From Marivita hallyeonensis (GTDB lineage Bacteria; Pseudomonadota; Alphaproteobacteria; Rhodobacterales; Rhodobacteraceae), in contig NZ_FQXC01000002.1 in assembly GCF_900129875.1 (NCBI RefSeq), positions 248,001-312,000 on the forward strand: a stretch of 64,000 bases of DNA, read 5' to 3'. The translations under genes and the position numbers were made by a program. The notes under the pieces were generated by a model. The model ran no database searches. It was not told the origin of the DNA and worked only from the letters and a program-made list of their open reading frames with translations. Below, piece after piece: positions 45,330-58,565 of this stretch (positions within the stretch are counted from its first letter, which is position 1; each line of letters begins with the position of its first letter).

Positions 45330-46283
45330 TTGGCGTTACGGACGTTTGGGGTACTGGCCGGATGCGCGGCCATCTTGATGCTGACCACCGCTTGCACCGC
45401 GCAGTATCGCGAAGCGCAGGCCGAAGAGGCGTTCCCGCCCGTCGGGCAGTTTGTCGATGTGAATGGCACGCAGGTCCATTACGTAACCAAAGGCTCCGGC
45501 CCCGACATCGTCCTGATCCACGGCGCATCTGGCAATTTGCGGGATTTCACCTTCTCCCTTGTGGACAAGCTCGCCGACAGCTATCGCGTCACCGCCTTTG
45601 ACCGCCCGGGCCTTGGGTACACCGAACGCGTGAATCTTGAGGGCACCTCGATTAACCAACAGGCGATCCTGCTGTCGGATGCGTCGCTGCAGCTTGGTCT
45701 CGAAAAGCCGATTGTTCTCGGGCAGTCCTATGGCGGCGCCGTTGCGCTCGCTTGGGCGGTCGAACGGCCCGATAACATCTCGGCCCTCGTCTTGACCGCC
45801 GCAGCGTCGAACCCATGGACCACCGGGCTAAGCACCTTCTATCAGGTCACGTCGAACCCGATCGGCAGCGCCACGGTCGTGCCCGCGATTACCGCCTTCA
45901 CGCCGACGAGCATCGTCAGCGAAGCGATCGACGGCGTGTTCCACCCGCAGGAAGCGCCGGAAGGCTACGCAGAGCATATCGGCGCGCCTCTGACATTGCG
46001 CCGCGTGTCCATGCGGGCCAACGCCATGCAGCGCGCGAATCTGCTGGGCGAAATCGAAGCGCTGCACACCCGATACGGCGAAATCGACGTGCCCACCGAG
46101 ATCGTGCACGGCGACGCGGACACCACTGTGGGGCTGTCAATCCACTCGATCCCGCTGTCCAACCAGATCGACGGCGCAAACCTGACCGTTCTCGAAGGTA
46201 TCGGACACATGCCGCATCACTCTGCCGAACCCGAGGTCATCGCCGCAATCAACCGCGCTGCCGCACGCGCGGGTTTGCGTTAA
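45330..46283 (+). CDS. Alpha/beta hydrolase, probably lipoprotein
   Basis: This 317-residue hydrolase begins with a TTG preceded by GTAGGAGG. The N-terminus ends in LTTAC, a fair lipobox (Cys near residue 22), so the enzyme is probably anchored in the periplasm. The alpha/beta hydrolase core has the oxyanion HGASG (near 66), the nucleophile elbow GQSYGG (Ser near 133) and the catalytic Asp and His toward the C-terminus ([17 protein letters not shown]). Its substrate is unknown. It begins nine bases after metA. Confidence 0.88.
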   Translation: MALRTFGVLAGCAAILMLTTACTAQYREAQAEEAFPPVGQFVDVNGTQVHYVTKGSGPDIVLIHGASGNLRDFTFSLVDKLADSYRVTAFDRPGLGYTERVNLEGTSINQQAILLSDASLQLGLEKPIVLGQSYGGAVALAWAVERPDNISALVLTAAASNPWTTGLSTFYQVTSNPIGSATVVPAITAFTPTSIVSEAIDGVFHPQEAPEGYAEHIGAPLTLRRVSMRANAMQRANLLGEIEALHTRYGEIDVPTEIVHGDADTTVGLSIHSIPLSNQIDGANLTVLEGIGHMPHHSAEPEVIAAINRAAARAGLR

Positions 46284-46324
46284 TCGGATTAACATCCCAT
46301 ATTCACCTGTAAGAGCAGTTACAG
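46279..46324. promoter_or_regulatory. Two adjacent palindromes upstream of ppk2
   Basis: GTTAATC-G-GATTAAC (46279-46293) is a perfect palindrome overlapping the hydrolase stop codon, and CTGTAA-GAGCAG-TTACAG (46307-46324) is a second one, ending 11 bp before the ppk2 start. Their position suits operators for a regulator such as the TetR protein encoded immediately downstream. Confidence 0.5.
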
Positions 46325-46335
46325 AAAGACCGAGT

Positions 46336-47205
46336 ATGGACCTTCCGTTTGACGGCGCAATCAGCGCCTTCTTCGAGAACGATGCGCCCGACAGCATCCG
46401 GAACGCGATCAAACGCGCGGAGAAAGGTGACATCATCAATCCGCATTATCCGTATTCGGATCGTATGCCGCGCAAGGCCTACGAAAAGGATCTCTACGCG
46501 CTGCAAACCGAACTGGTGAAAATGAAGGCCTGGGCCAGGGACACCGGTGCCCGCGTCGCCATCGTGTTCGAGGGACGCGATGCTGCTGGAAAAGGCGGCA
46601 CAATCAAACGGTTCAGGGAACACCTTAACCCTCGCGGCGCACGCGTTGTTGCCTTGTCGAAACCGACAGAGACCGAGGCCACGCAATGGTATTTCCAGCG
46701 CTACATCGACCACCTGCCCGCCGCTGGCGAACTCGTGTTCTTCGACCGCAGTTGGTACAACCGCGGCGTTGTGGAGCATGTCTTCGAGTTCTGCACGCCG
46801 GAGCAGCGTCAGCATTTCTTCCGGCAGGTGTCGGACGTTGAGAAGATGCTCGTGAATGACGGGATTCACCTGTTCAAGATCTGGCTCAATGTTGGACGCG
46901 CCGAACAACTACGACGGTTCCTGGCGCGCGAGAGCGATCCGCTGAAGCAATGGAAGCTAAGCTGGATCGATGTCGAAGGGCTCAAACGCTGGGACGCCTA
47001 TTCGGATGCCATTCGCGAAACCTTCGACAAATCCCACAGCGACCACGCACCCTGGACCGTTGTGCGATCCGACGACAAACGCCGCGCGCGCATCAACGCA
47101 ATCCGAAGCGTGCTGTCGCAGCTCGACTACGCGCGCAAGGACGCAAAGGCCGTAGGGAGTGTCGATGACAAAGTCTGCGGCGGACCGGACATCTGGGATG
47201 CCTAA
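46336..47205 (+). CDS. ppk2: Polyphosphate kinase 2
   Basis: This 289-residue one-domain PPK2 transfers phosphate between polyphosphate and nucleoside diphosphates. It has the P-loop [11 protein letters not shown] (Walker A, near residue 78), the lid/Walker B sequence [15 protein letters not shown] (near 134) and [15 protein letters not shown] near 110. It is a class I-like single-domain enzyme. It overlaps the downstream TetR gene by 41 bases, and two palindromes lie just upstream. Confidence 0.95.
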   Translation: MDLPFDGAISAFFENDAPDSIRNAIKRAEKGDIINPHYPYSDRMPRKAYEKDLYALQTELVKMKAWARDTGARVAIVFEGRDAAGKGGTIKRFREHLNPRGARVVALSKPTETEATQWYFQRYIDHLPAAGELVFFDRSWYNRGVVEHVFEFCTPEQRQHFFRQVSDVEKMLVNDGIHLFKIWLNVGRAEQLRRFLARESDPLKQWKLSWIDVEGLKRWDAYSDAIRETFDKSHSDHAPWTVVRSDDKRRARINAIRSVLSQLDYARKDAKAVGSVDDKVCGGPDIWDA

Positions 47206-47815
47206 GCGTGGGTACCATCACGGCAATCTGCGGCAAGCGCTGGTCGACGCGGCGCTTGAACTGATTACCGAGAAGGGTCCGACCGGGTTTACCCTGTCGG
47301 AAGCGGCCAAGCAGGCGGGCGTGACCCCTGCTGCTGTCTATCGCCATTTCGAAGGCCGTGAAGACCTGATCGCCGAAGCCGCGTTGCAGGGTTACGAGAT
47401 TTTTGCGGACGTCATGCAATACGCCTATGACAGCGGCCAACCCTCGGCCCTAGCAGCATTCGAGGCGACGGGCCGCGCATACTTAGCTTTTGCGCGAAAA
47501 TACCCCGGCCATTATATTGCGATGTTTGAAAGTGGGATCTCGGTCAACCGCACCCCGGAACTCGCCGCCGCCTCAGCCCGTGCGCGCGGCGTGTTGGAGA
47601 AAGCCGCCGAAGACCTGTCGCAACACATCCCACCCGACAAGCGCCCACCGGCCACGATGTTCTCGGCCCATATCTGGGCGATGAGCCACGGCGTGGTCGA
47701 GCTTTTCGCGCGGAACTCGCCCGGCACCAAGTCCCCGTTCCCACCAGAAGACCTACTTGAATCCGCCGTTGGCATCTACCTGCGCGGTCTTGGGCTGGTT
47801 GCCCCCGATCAGTGA
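47165..47815 (+). CDS. TetR/AcrR family transcriptional regulator (WHG domain)
   Basis: This 216-residue repressor has a TetR helix-turn-helix ([28 protein letters not shown], near residues 40-67) and a C-terminal WHG-type domain. It overlaps ppk2 by 41 bases in another frame, with GTAGGGAG upstream of the ATG, so it is co-transcribed with ppk2. The two palindromes upstream of ppk2 are plausible binding sites for it. The ligand is unknown. Confidence 0.9.
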   Translation: MTKSAADRTSGMPKRGYHHGNLRQALVDAALELITEKGPTGFTLSEAAKQAGVTPAAVYRHFEGREDLIAEAALQGYEIFADVMQYAYDSGQPSALAAFEATGRAYLAFARKYPGHYIAMFESGISVNRTPELAAASARARGVLEKAAEDLSQHIPPDKRPPATMFSAHIWAMSHGVVELFARNSPGTKSPFPPEDLLESAVGIYLRGLGLVAPDQ

Positions 47816-47851
47816 CGTGACAAACACCGCTCAAGAACATACATCGCCCGC

Positions 47852-49204
47852 ATGACACAGGAACTTCATATCGTCGGCGGCGGCATGGCCGGGTCCGAGG
47901 CCGCCTGGCAGGCCGCCAATCGCGGCATCCAGGTTGTTATCCACGAGATGCGGCCCAAGGTCGAAACCTTCGCCCACAAGACGGGCGATCTGGGTGAGAT
48001 GGTCTGTTCGAACTCCTTCCGTTCGGACGATCACGAACAGAACGCAGTGGGTCTTTTACACTGGGAAATGCGCGAGGCCGGTGGCCTGATTATCGATACC
48101 GCGCATCAGCATCGTCTGCCCGCCGGTGGCGCGCTGGCCGTGGACCGCGATGCCTTCTCTGCCGAGATCACCAAACGCCTGCACGCGCATCCAAACGTGT
48201 CGGTCAGTCACGAGGAAGTCACCGACCTGCCTGATCAAGGCCACTGGATCATCGCGACCGGCCCGCTCACCAGCGCGGCTTTGGGTGAAGCGATCCAGAA
48301 GGAAACCGGAACCGACCGTTTAGCCTTCTTCGACGCCATCGCGCCCATCGTCTATGCCGACAGCATCGACATGTCGAAAGCCTGGCTGCAGTCGCGCTAC
48401 GACAAGGGCGAGACCGAGGAAGAGCGCCGCGCTTATATCAATTGCCCGATGGATCGCGACCAGTACGAGGCCTTCATCGATGCGCTGCTCGCGGCGGATA
48501 AAACCGAGTTTCACGACGGTGAGACGGCGGGATATTTCGACGGGTGCCTGCCGATTGAAGTGATGGCCGAACGCGGCCGCGAGACGTTGCGACACGGGCC
48601 GATGAAACCCGTGGGTCTCACCAACCCGCATGATCCGGAAACGAAGTCCTACGCCGTGGTGCAACTCCGCCGCGATAATGCGCTGGGGACTCTCTACAAC
48701 ATCGTCGGCTTTCAGACGAAGATGAAGTACGGCGCACAAACTTCTGTTTTCAAGATGATTCCAGGCCTTGAGAACGCCAGTTTTGCACGCCTTGGCGGGA
48801 TACACCGCAACACGTTCCTGAACAGCCCGACGCTGCTCGATGCGCAGATGCGCCTGCGGTCCAGGCCGAACATCCGCTTCGCCGGTCAGGTCACGGGTGT
48901 CGAAGGGTATGTCGAATCCGCCGCCATGGGTCTGCTCGCCGGGCGCATGGCCGCGGCTGAACTCTCCGGTGCGCCGCTGCCGACCGTGCCGCAGGACAGC
49001 GCGCATGGCGCTCTGATCCATCACATCACTGGCGGTGCGGAAGCAAAGACGTTCCAACCAATGAACGTGAATTTCGGCCTCTTCCGCCCGGTTGATGGCC
49101 TCAAGGGCGGACGTCGTGGCCGCAAGGACCGGTACAAAGCCTATACCGACCGCGCCAAAGCCGCATGGTCCGCATGGCTCGCGGCACAGGTGGAATACGC
49201 ATGA
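47852..49204 (+). CDS. trmFO: Methylenetetrahydrofolate-tRNA-(uracil-5-)-methyltransferase TrmFO
   Basis: This 450-residue flavoprotein makes 5-methyluridine 54 in tRNA using methylenetetrahydrofolate. It has the FAD-binding start [17 protein letters not shown], the [11 protein letters not shown] motif near residue 50 with the catalytic Cys, and the family block [27 protein letters not shown] at the end. The next gene overlaps its stop by four bases. Confidence 0.95.
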   Translation: MTQELHIVGGGMAGSEAAWQAANRGIQVVIHEMRPKVETFAHKTGDLGEMVCSNSFRSDDHEQNAVGLLHWEMREAGGLIIDTAHQHRLPAGGALAVDRDAFSAEITKRLHAHPNVSVSHEEVTDLPDQGHWIIATGPLTSAALGEAIQKETGTDRLAFFDAIAPIVYADSIDMSKAWLQSRYDKGETEEERRAYINCPMDRDQYEAFIDALLAADKTEFHDGETAGYFDGCLPIEVMAERGRETLRHGPMKPVGLTNPHDPETKSYAVVQLRRDNALGTLYNIVGFQTKMKYGAQTSVFKMIPGLENASFARLGGIHRNTFLNSPTLLDAQMRLRSRPNIRFAGQVTGVEGYVESAAMGLLAGRMAAAELSGAPLPTVPQDSAHGALIHHITGGAEAKTFQPMNVNFGLFRPVDGLKGGRRGRKDRYKAYTDRAKAAWSAWLAAQVEYA

Positions 49205-49422
49205 ACTACGTTCTGGCCCTCTTTCTGCCGCCAGTGTCGATCCTTCTGACCGGCCGCGTGATCACCGCCATTGTTGTCTTCATCATCTGGGTGCCCGCGA
49301 TCATCTTCTCGGGCGGACTGACCCATCCGATGTTCATCCTTCTTGCGTGGATCCTCATCTACCAGAAATCCGAAGACCGCCGCGCCCGCACCTACGGCTA
49401 CCGCCGGGACGAAGACCACTAG
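49201..49422 (+). CDS. Small two-helix membrane protein (Pmp3/YqaE-like)
   Basis: This 73-residue protein overlaps the trmFO stop (ATGA). Two hydrophobic helices (about 2-18 and 22-52) and [15 protein letters not shown] recall the Pmp3/YqaE family, in which LLPPLAVFL occurs at the same position. The C-terminus is charged ([18 protein letters not shown]). It precedes gluQ by seven bases, so trmFO, this gene and gluQ form an operon. The family call is tentative. Confidence 0.7.
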   Translation: MNYVLALFLPPVSILLTGRVITAIVVFIIWVPAIIFSGGLTHPMFILLAWILIYQKSEDRRARTYGYRRDEDH

Positions 49423-49429
49423 GCGTGCC

Positions 49430-50275
49430 ATGCGGTTCGTGACCCGCTTTGCGCCCAGCCCGACCGGCCAGTTGCATCTGGGGCATGCCTATTCCGCGCT
49501 GCTTGCGCATGACATGGCACAAGAGGCCGGAGGACGGTTCCTTCTGCGCATCGAAGACACCGACGCTGCGCGCTGCACCGAGGCCTTCGAGGCACAGATC
49601 TACGACGATCTGGAGTGGCTCGGGGTCCGGTGGGAGGAACCGGTTCTGAAGCAATCACAGAATACGGCGGCCTACGACGCCGCGCTTTCGGTGTTGGCGG
49701 ACAAGGGTGTGCTCTACCCCTGTTCCTGCACGCGGGGCGATATCCGTCGCGCCATGTCCGCACCGCAGGAGGGCGCGCCTCTGCACGGACCTGATGGTGT
49801 GATCTATCCTGGCACCTGCCGCGACCGGCTTTGGGAGGACAGAACCGACACCGATGCAGTGCGGCTCGACATGCGCAAGGCGATGACACAGGCAGGCGCT
49901 CTTCGGCAATATGAGGAGACCGGCATTCACCCGGCCTTAAGGTTAACCGCCGAGCATTTCATCGACCAGATCGGCGATGTGGTTCTGGCGAGGCGCGACA
50001 CGCGCACCGCCGCCTACCACCTCAGCGTCGTTGTCGATGACGCGGCGCAAGACATCACGCATGTGATCCGGGGCGAGGACCTGGCGACCGCCACGCCAAT
50101 CCATGTGCTTCTCCAACAGCTGCTTGGATTGCCGATACCCATCTACCATCACCACAAGCTGATCCGCGACGAGGCCGGAAAACGCCTTGCGAAACGCGAC
50201 GATGCGCGCGCGATTGCGGCCTATCGTGCTGACGGAAAAACACCGTCCGAGATCCGCTCCATGGTCGGGCTCTGA
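49430..50275 (+). CDS. gluQ: Glutamyl-Q tRNA(Asp) synthetase
   Basis: This 281-residue protein is a truncated glutamyl-tRNA synthetase lacking the anticodon domain; it glutamylates queuosine 34 of tRNA(Asp). It has the HIGH-type FAPSPTGQLHLGHAYSAL (near residue 6), the Cys pair of the zinc site in LYPCSCTRGDIRRAM (near 100) and the KMSKS-type AGKRLAKRDDARAI (near 253). The ATG at 49430 was chosen because the longer frame overlaps the small membrane gene. It is convergent with hisI. Confidence 0.93.
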   Translation: MRFVTRFAPSPTGQLHLGHAYSALLAHDMAQEAGGRFLLRIEDTDAARCTEAFEAQIYDDLEWLGVRWEEPVLKQSQNTAAYDAALSVLADKGVLYPCSCTRGDIRRAMSAPQEGAPLHGPDGVIYPGTCRDRLWEDRTDTDAVRLDMRKAMTQAGALRQYEETGIHPALRLTAEHFIDQIGDVVLARRDTRTAAYHLSVVVDDAAQDITHVIRGEDLATATPIHVLLQQLLGLPIPIYHHHKLIRDEAGKRLAKRDDARAIAAYRADGKTPSEIRSMVGL

Positions 50276-50315
50276 TCACGCGTAGCGCTTCTTCTTTTCA
50301 AAAATATGCAGACGC

Positions 50316-50678
50316 TTAGGCTGTCACAGGTGCCATGATCTCCACTTCGGCGCCGTCCTGAACTTCGGTATAAAAACACGACCGGCGGAGCGTGTGGCAG
50401 GCTGGCCCGGTCTGGTTCACCGTCACCAAGAGGCAATCCCGGTCGCAATCCACGCGCAGGGCGACAAGCTCCTGCACGTGGCCCGAGCTTTCGCCCTTGA
50501 CCCAGAACGCCTCCCGCGACCGGGACCAATAGGTCACGCGCCCTGTCTCGAGCGTGCGCGCGACTGCCTCGGCATTCATCCACGCCATCATCAAGACCTC
50601 ACCGCTTGCGGCGTCCTGTGCAATCGCCGGGATGAGCCCCGCATCATTATAGACCAAAGTCGCAGGATCAAATGTCAT
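50316..50678 (-). CDS. hisI: Phosphoribosyl-AMP cyclohydrolase
   Basis: This 120-residue histidine-synthesis enzyme has the metal-binding DCDRDC (near 78) and [11 protein letters not shown] (near 91) motifs, and [22 protein letters not shown] near 46 for substrate binding. It is the single-domain form without HisE. It is encoded apart from other his genes and is divergent from the Fe-S scaffold gene. Confidence 0.95.
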   Translation of the reverse strand: MTFDPATLVYNDAGLIPAIAQDAASGEVLMMAWMNAEAVARTLETGRVTYWSRSREAFWVKGESSGHVQELVALRVDCDRDCLLVTVNQTGPACHTLRRSCFYTEVQDGAEVEIMAPVTA

Positions 50679-50746
50679 GGGGAAAAACCTTTTTGCATCC
50701 GCCGCTTGGTCGCCTATCTATGAGGAGAACCGCGAAAGGGAAAGCC

Positions 50747-51199
50747 ATGTCTGGCGAGACCGATCTGATCAAACTCTATTCCGCCCGCATTCTTGAGCTT
50801 GCGGCAGACATCCCGCATCACGGGCGGCTGGATGCGCCCGCTGTGACGGTCAAGAAACGTTCGCCGCTCTGCGGGTCGACAGTGACCGTCGATCTGACGT
50901 TGGAGGACGGAAAGGTCAGCGCGTTTGGACAGGACGTCAAAGCCTGCGCATTGGGTCAAGCCGCCGCGTCGGTGGTTGGTGGGGCCATCATCGGCACCAC
51001 ACTGGAGCAGGTCACGCAGGCCCGCGCCGAATTGCGTGCGATGCTGAAAGAGGACGGACCGACGCCGTCGGCCCCATTTGACGGGCTTGAGGTGCTGCGC
51101 CCTGCCGTTTCCTACAAGAACCGCCACGCTTCCATCCTGCTGACGCTGGATGCCGCGTGCGAAGCGGCGGCGCAATTGGCGGAAACGCAAACCGCCTGA
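50747..51199 (+). CDS. Iron-sulfur cluster assembly scaffold protein (IscU/NifU-like)
   Basis: This 150-residue protein has the scaffold fold with Cys in KKRSPLCGSTVTVDL (near residue 38), KACALGQAAASV (near 67) and DAACEAA (near 141), the three positions that bind Fe-S clusters in IscU-like proteins. The ATG at 50747 follows GAAAGGGAAA; a longer frame from 50672 is rejected. It is not near other isc or suf genes. Confidence 0.88.
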   Translation: MSGETDLIKLYSARILELAADIPHHGRLDAPAVTVKKRSPLCGSTVTVDLTLEDGKVSAFGQDVKACALGQAAASVVGGAIIGTTLEQVTQARAELRAMLKEDGPTPSAPFDGLEVLRPAVSYKNRHASILLTLDAACEAAAQLAETQTA

Positions 51200-51213
51200 T
51201 CCCATAATCCGAT

Positions 51214-51252
51214 AAAAAAAACCGCCGCACTTCAGGGAACTGAAGGCGGCGG
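51214..51252 (-). terminator. Intrinsic terminator on the minus strand
   Basis: A 13-bp stem (CCGCCGC, a bulged A, then CTTCAG, pairing with CTGAAG and GCGGCGG) around a GGAA loop is followed on the minus strand by eight U residues. It is a textbook rho-independent terminator, placed to end the transcript of the 44-residue membrane peptide gene upstream on that strand. Confidence 0.9.
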
Positions 51253-51385
51253 CAAGTCGCGTGTTCGTTGGGGCCGTCAAAGCTTGTGAAGGCAGGCAAC
51301 CTTCGCTTGGGACAGGTGCATCACAGTTGGGACAAGATGCGAAAGCTATCGGGCGGGAGCACGCAGGCAGAAAAAGGTAACAGGG

Positions 51386-51520
51386 TCAGACAAGCACCGG
51401 CAGATGCAACGCGGCCACCAGCATGACAATCAGCGACATCGCCCCAAGCGCGTCCTGCAGAAGCGCCGTATTGGTCTGGGCCTTTGCTGTGTGAAGCGTG
51501 GTTTTGATCCGCTGCATCAT
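51386..51520 (-). CDS. 44-residue single-helix membrane peptide, candidate SOS-induced
   Basis: The frame encodes MMQRIKTTLHTAKAQTNTAL and then a C-terminal hydrophobic helix (about residues 23-44, DALGAMSLIVMLVAALHLPV). Arg and Lys residues at the N-terminus favour an N-inside orientation. AAGGAGGACATCACA gives a near-perfect Shine-Dalgarno sequence. Upstream lies a GAAC-N7-GAAC LexA-type box and a further half-site; downstream is a strong intrinsic terminator. It is 87 bp after recG. SOS-induced small membrane proteins of this design include Caulobacter SidA and enteric TisB; that comparison is functional, not homology. Confidence 0.72.
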   Translation of the reverse strand: MMQRIKTTLHTAKAQTNTALLQDALGAMSLIVMLVAALHLPVLV

Positions 51521-51543
51521 TGTGATGTCCTCCTTGTTGCCGC

Positions 51544-51601
51544 TTTGTTCTCATATCCCGCACACCAAGTAAAGAACTTTTTGAGAACATTTGAGAACAA
51601 A
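51544..51601 (-). promoter_or_regulatory. LexA/SOS box upstream of the 44-residue peptide
   Basis: GAAC-TTTTTGA-GAAC at 51574-51588 is exactly the alphaproteobacterial LexA box (GTTC-N7-GTTC on the other strand). A third GAAC follows at 51595-51598 with N6 spacing, and TTTGTTCTCA at 51544-51553 is the inverse of TGAGAACAAA at 51592-51601. On the minus strand a TATGAG (51550-51555) is a possible -10. The element lies between the recG stop and the peptide start. Confidence 0.7.
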
Positions 51602-51606
51602 AGTGG

Positions 51607-55928
<4,322 letters not shown>

Positions 55929-55971
55929 TCACAGGATCAAGAAAGCCTCGAGGCAAGTTGAAGGAGGACCC

Positions 55972-56061
55972 ATGTCGCGGACCACACAACGACGACGCGC
56001 CGATCACGCGCCTATGGCGATCTTTCCGGTATCCGCGGTGTCCGGATCGCGAAGGACATAA
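55972..56061 (+). CDS. Possible 29-residue ORF antisense to the ctrA 3' end
   Basis: AAGGAGGACCC precedes an ATG and a 29-codon frame ([20 protein letters not shown], then SAVSGSRRT). The basic start and excellent ribosome site are the only support. It lies in the gap after ctrA and overlaps the last part of ctrA on the opposite strand, so a spurious match is quite possible. Confidence 0.25.
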   Translation: MSRTTQRRRADHAPMAIFPVSAVSGSRRT

Positions 56062-56714
56062 CCCCTGCCCCAGACCGTTTCGATGTAACTGCCATCGCCG
56101 GTGGCTTCTGCCAGCTTCTTGCGCAGCTTGCAGATGAACACGTCGATGATCTTGAGTTCCGGTTCGTCCATGCCGCCATAGAGATGGTTGAGGAACATCT
56201 CTTTGGTGAGCGTCGTGCCTTTGCGCAGGCTGAGAAGTTCGAGCATCTGATACTCCTTGCCGGTCAGATGCACCGCATTGCCTTCGACCTGCACCGTCTT
56301 GGCGTCGAGGTTCACCTCGACCTTGCCGGTGCGGATGATCGATTGCGAATGCCCTTTGGACCGTCGGATGATCGCGTGAATGCGCGCAACCAGCTCTTCG
56401 CGGTGGAATGGCTTAGTGAGGTAATCGTCGGCACCAAAGCCGAAACCCTTGATCTTGTCGTCGCTGGCATCGTTGCCGGAAAGGATCAGGATCGGCGTTT
56501 CAATGCGCGCCAGACGCAACTGTCGCAGGACATCGAAACCGTTCATATCCGGCAGGTTCAGATCGAGAAGGATCAGATCGTAGTCATAAAGCTTGGCCAG
56601 ATCGATCCCTTCTTCCCCGAGATCGGTGGAATAGACATTCAGATTGGCATTGCCCAGCATCAGTTCGATGCTTTTTGAAGTTGTTGGGTCGTCTTCGACC
56701 AAGAGCACACGCAT
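56004..56714 (-). CDS. ctrA: Cell-cycle response regulator CtrA
   Basis: This 236-residue regulator has a receiver domain (Asp near residue 51 in [17 protein letters not shown]) and an OmpR-type winged helix ([30 protein letters not shown]), ending in [11 protein letters not shown]. The sequence is that of CtrA, which in Caulobacter controls cell cycle and in Rhodobacterales controls motility and gene transfer agent genes. It lies downstream of the sciP gene, whose product restrains CtrA in relatives. A TTAA-N7-TTAT sequence upstream resembles a CtrA site. Confidence 0.96.
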   Translation of the reverse strand: MRVLLVEDDPTTSKSIELMLGNANLNVYSTDLGEEGIDLAKLYDYDLILLDLNLPDMNGFDVLRQLRLARIETPILILSGNDASDDKIKGFGFGADDYLTKPFHREELVARIHAIIRRSKGHSQSIIRTGKVEVNLDAKTVQVEGNAVHLTGKEYQMLELLSLRKGTTLTKEMFLNHLYGGMDEPELKIIDVFICKLRKKLAEATGDGSYIETVWGRGYVLRDPDTADTGKIAIGA

Positions 56715-56768
56715 CAGGGTTCTCCGCTATATCAGCGTCCGGCAGATGCGACACTGGAGTGAAAAGGT

Positions 56769-56783
56769 TAATCTGAGGTTATC
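56769..56783. promoter_or_regulatory. Candidate CtrA-binding site upstream of ctrA
   Basis: TTAA-TCTGAGG-TTAT matches the CtrA consensus TTAA-N7-TTAA at seven of eight fixed bases. It lies about 55 bp upstream of the ctrA start, in the gap before sciP, so it could mediate autoregulation. One further partial match (TTAA-N7-TAAG) overlaps the region on the other strand. Confidence 0.45.
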
Positions 56784-56831
56784 ATCGGGACAGGACTTGA
56801 AACAACCTTAGATTGCATTAACTCGTCACGA

Positions 56832-57104
56832 TTACCTAAATCGTTGCACGGCTGTTGCCTTCAGGGCTTCGCGGCCATGGTTCTTGGCCGCCCCAATCCA
56901 GCTATCGAGCTCTTCTTCACTCAACGCATAGCGGTCCAACGCTTCCTTTCGTGTGATCAAGTGATGCACCACCGCATCCACAACGATCGCCTTGCGCGAC
57001 GCGACCCAACGGTAAGTGTTCGAGGGCGGCAAATCCGCCCGCGTGAGGATCGACCCATCCGACAGGGTCACGGTGCGTGGCCCATCCGCTTTCTTCAAAT
57101 ACAT
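56832..57104 (-). CDS. sciP: CtrA inhibitor SciP (DUF1153 family)
   Basis: This 90-residue protein begins MYLKKADGPRTVTLSDGS and continues SNTYRWVASRKAIVVDAVV, the DUF1153 signature of SciP, a small protein that binds CtrA and blocks its transcriptional activity in Caulobacter. The start at 57104 was chosen for the normal family length; upstream in-frame starts (57128, 57227) add residues with no match to the family. It lies just upstream of ctrA on the same strand, the known arrangement. Confidence 0.9.
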   Translation of the reverse strand: MYLKKADGPRTVTLSDGSILTRADLPPSNTYRWVASRKAIVVDAVVHHLITRKEALDRYALSEEELDSWIGAAKNHGREALKATAVQRFR

Positions 57105-57247
57105 CCCTCGGCCCTTTCCCGCGGCCATAATCTTGTGCTGGGTCGGTGTTACCGCTTGCAGCCTTAATGCGACGTGAAGCGAAGGGTTGAGACTACGTAG
57201 CATTTGCCTATATTTCGCCCGATCCACCCCGACCTCCGGAGACCCTC

Positions 57248-58390
57248 ATGGCCCTCGACGCGCCGCAGCTGAATTCATTGGGCTTTGCCAAGCCGCCCTC
57301 CGAGACGCGCGTCGTTGTCGCGATGTCCGGCGGCGTGGACAGCTCGGTCGTGGCGGCTCAGCTGGCCGAAGAAGGCTATGATGTGGTCGGCGTGACGCTC
57401 CAGCTCTACGATCACGGCGCGGCTCTGGCCAAGAAAGGCGCGTGCTGCGCCGGCATTGATATTCACGACGCGCGCCGGGTCGCCGAGGATATGGGCTTCC
57501 CGCATTACGTTCTGGACTACGAAAACATCTTCAAGGACGCGGTGATCGACGAGTTTGCCGACAGCTATCTCGCCGGGGCGACGCCAGTTCCCTGCATCCG
57601 CTGCAACGAACGGGTGAAGTTCAAGGACCTTCTGGAAACCGCCAAGGACCTCGAGGCCGACTGCATGGCGACGGGCCATTACATTCAGCGCAAGATCGGC
57701 GCGCAGGGGCCCGAACTGCATTGCGCTGAGGACGCCAACCGCGATCAAAGCTACTTCCTGTTCTCGACCACCCCGGAACAGCTGGCCTACCTGCGCTTTC
57801 CGCTGGGCCATCTGCCGTCGAAAGATGCGACACGCGAATTGGCGGCGCGCTACGGTCTGCAAGTGGCTGACAAGCCTGACAGCCAGGACATCTGTTTCGT
57901 CCCCAACGGCAATTACGCCAGTGTCATCGAAAAGCTGCGCCCCGGCGCGGCGGAACCGGGCGAGATCGTGCATGCGGACGGGCGCGTTCTCGGTCAGCAC
58001 AACGGCGTCATCCATTATACGATCGGACAACGGCGCGGCCTCGGCATCGGCGGGCTGGAAGAGCCGCTTTACGTGGTCAAACTCGATGTTGACGCCAAGC
58101 AGGTCATCGTCGGGCCGAAAGACATGCTCTCGACCCGCATTGTGCCGGTGCGTGAAATCAACTGGCTGGGCGACGCCCCATTCACCAGCCGCGATGAGTG
58201 GCACGTATCCGTCAAGGTGCGTTCCACCCGCCCGCCGCGCGAGGCCATTGTCCGGCCCGTGTCGGACACCGAGGCACAGGTGGAGTTGCTGACGCCCGAA
58301 GAAGGCGTGTCACCGGGCCAGGCCTGCGTGTTCTACGAAACCGAAGGCAGTCGCATTCTGGGTGGCGGCTGGATTTGGCGCGGTTACTGA
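57248..58390 (+). CDS. mnmA: tRNA-specific 2-thiouridylase MnmA
   Basis: This 380-residue enzyme thiolates U34 of several tRNAs. It has the PP-loop [19 protein letters not shown] (near residue 26), the first catalytic Cys in [13 protein letters not shown] (near 118), the second in [12 protein letters not shown] (near 217), and the family end ILGGGWI. It is divergent from sciP across a short region. Confidence 0.96.
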   Translation: MALDAPQLNSLGFAKPPSETRVVVAMSGGVDSSVVAAQLAEEGYDVVGVTLQLYDHGAALAKKGACCAGIDIHDARRVAEDMGFPHYVLDYENIFKDAVIDEFADSYLAGATPVPCIRCNERVKFKDLLETAKDLEADCMATGHYIQRKIGAQGPELHCAEDANRDQSYFLFSTTPEQLAYLRFPLGHLPSKDATRELAARYGLQVADKPDSQDICFVPNGNYASVIEKLRPGAAEPGEIVHADGRVLGQHNGVIHYTIGQRRGLGIGGLEEPLYVVKLDVDAKQVIVGPKDMLSTRIVPVREINWLGDAPFTSRDEWHVSVKVRSTRPPREAIVRPVSDTEAQVELLTPEEGVSPGQACVFYETEGSRILGGGWIWRGY

Positions 58391-58565
58391 CCGGCGTTTG
58401 TAATTCAGTGTCAGCGGCGACCGTGCAAACGTTCCAGACCGGGGCCTATCGCTATTGAGGCCCGCCTCCGTGCCGCCGCTCCGCGAAGTCATCCAATTCC
58501 AGAATTGCGATCCCGGCATGGCGTAGGCACACTCGGAACACCCAGAAGTCGAGTCCTGACGATCC

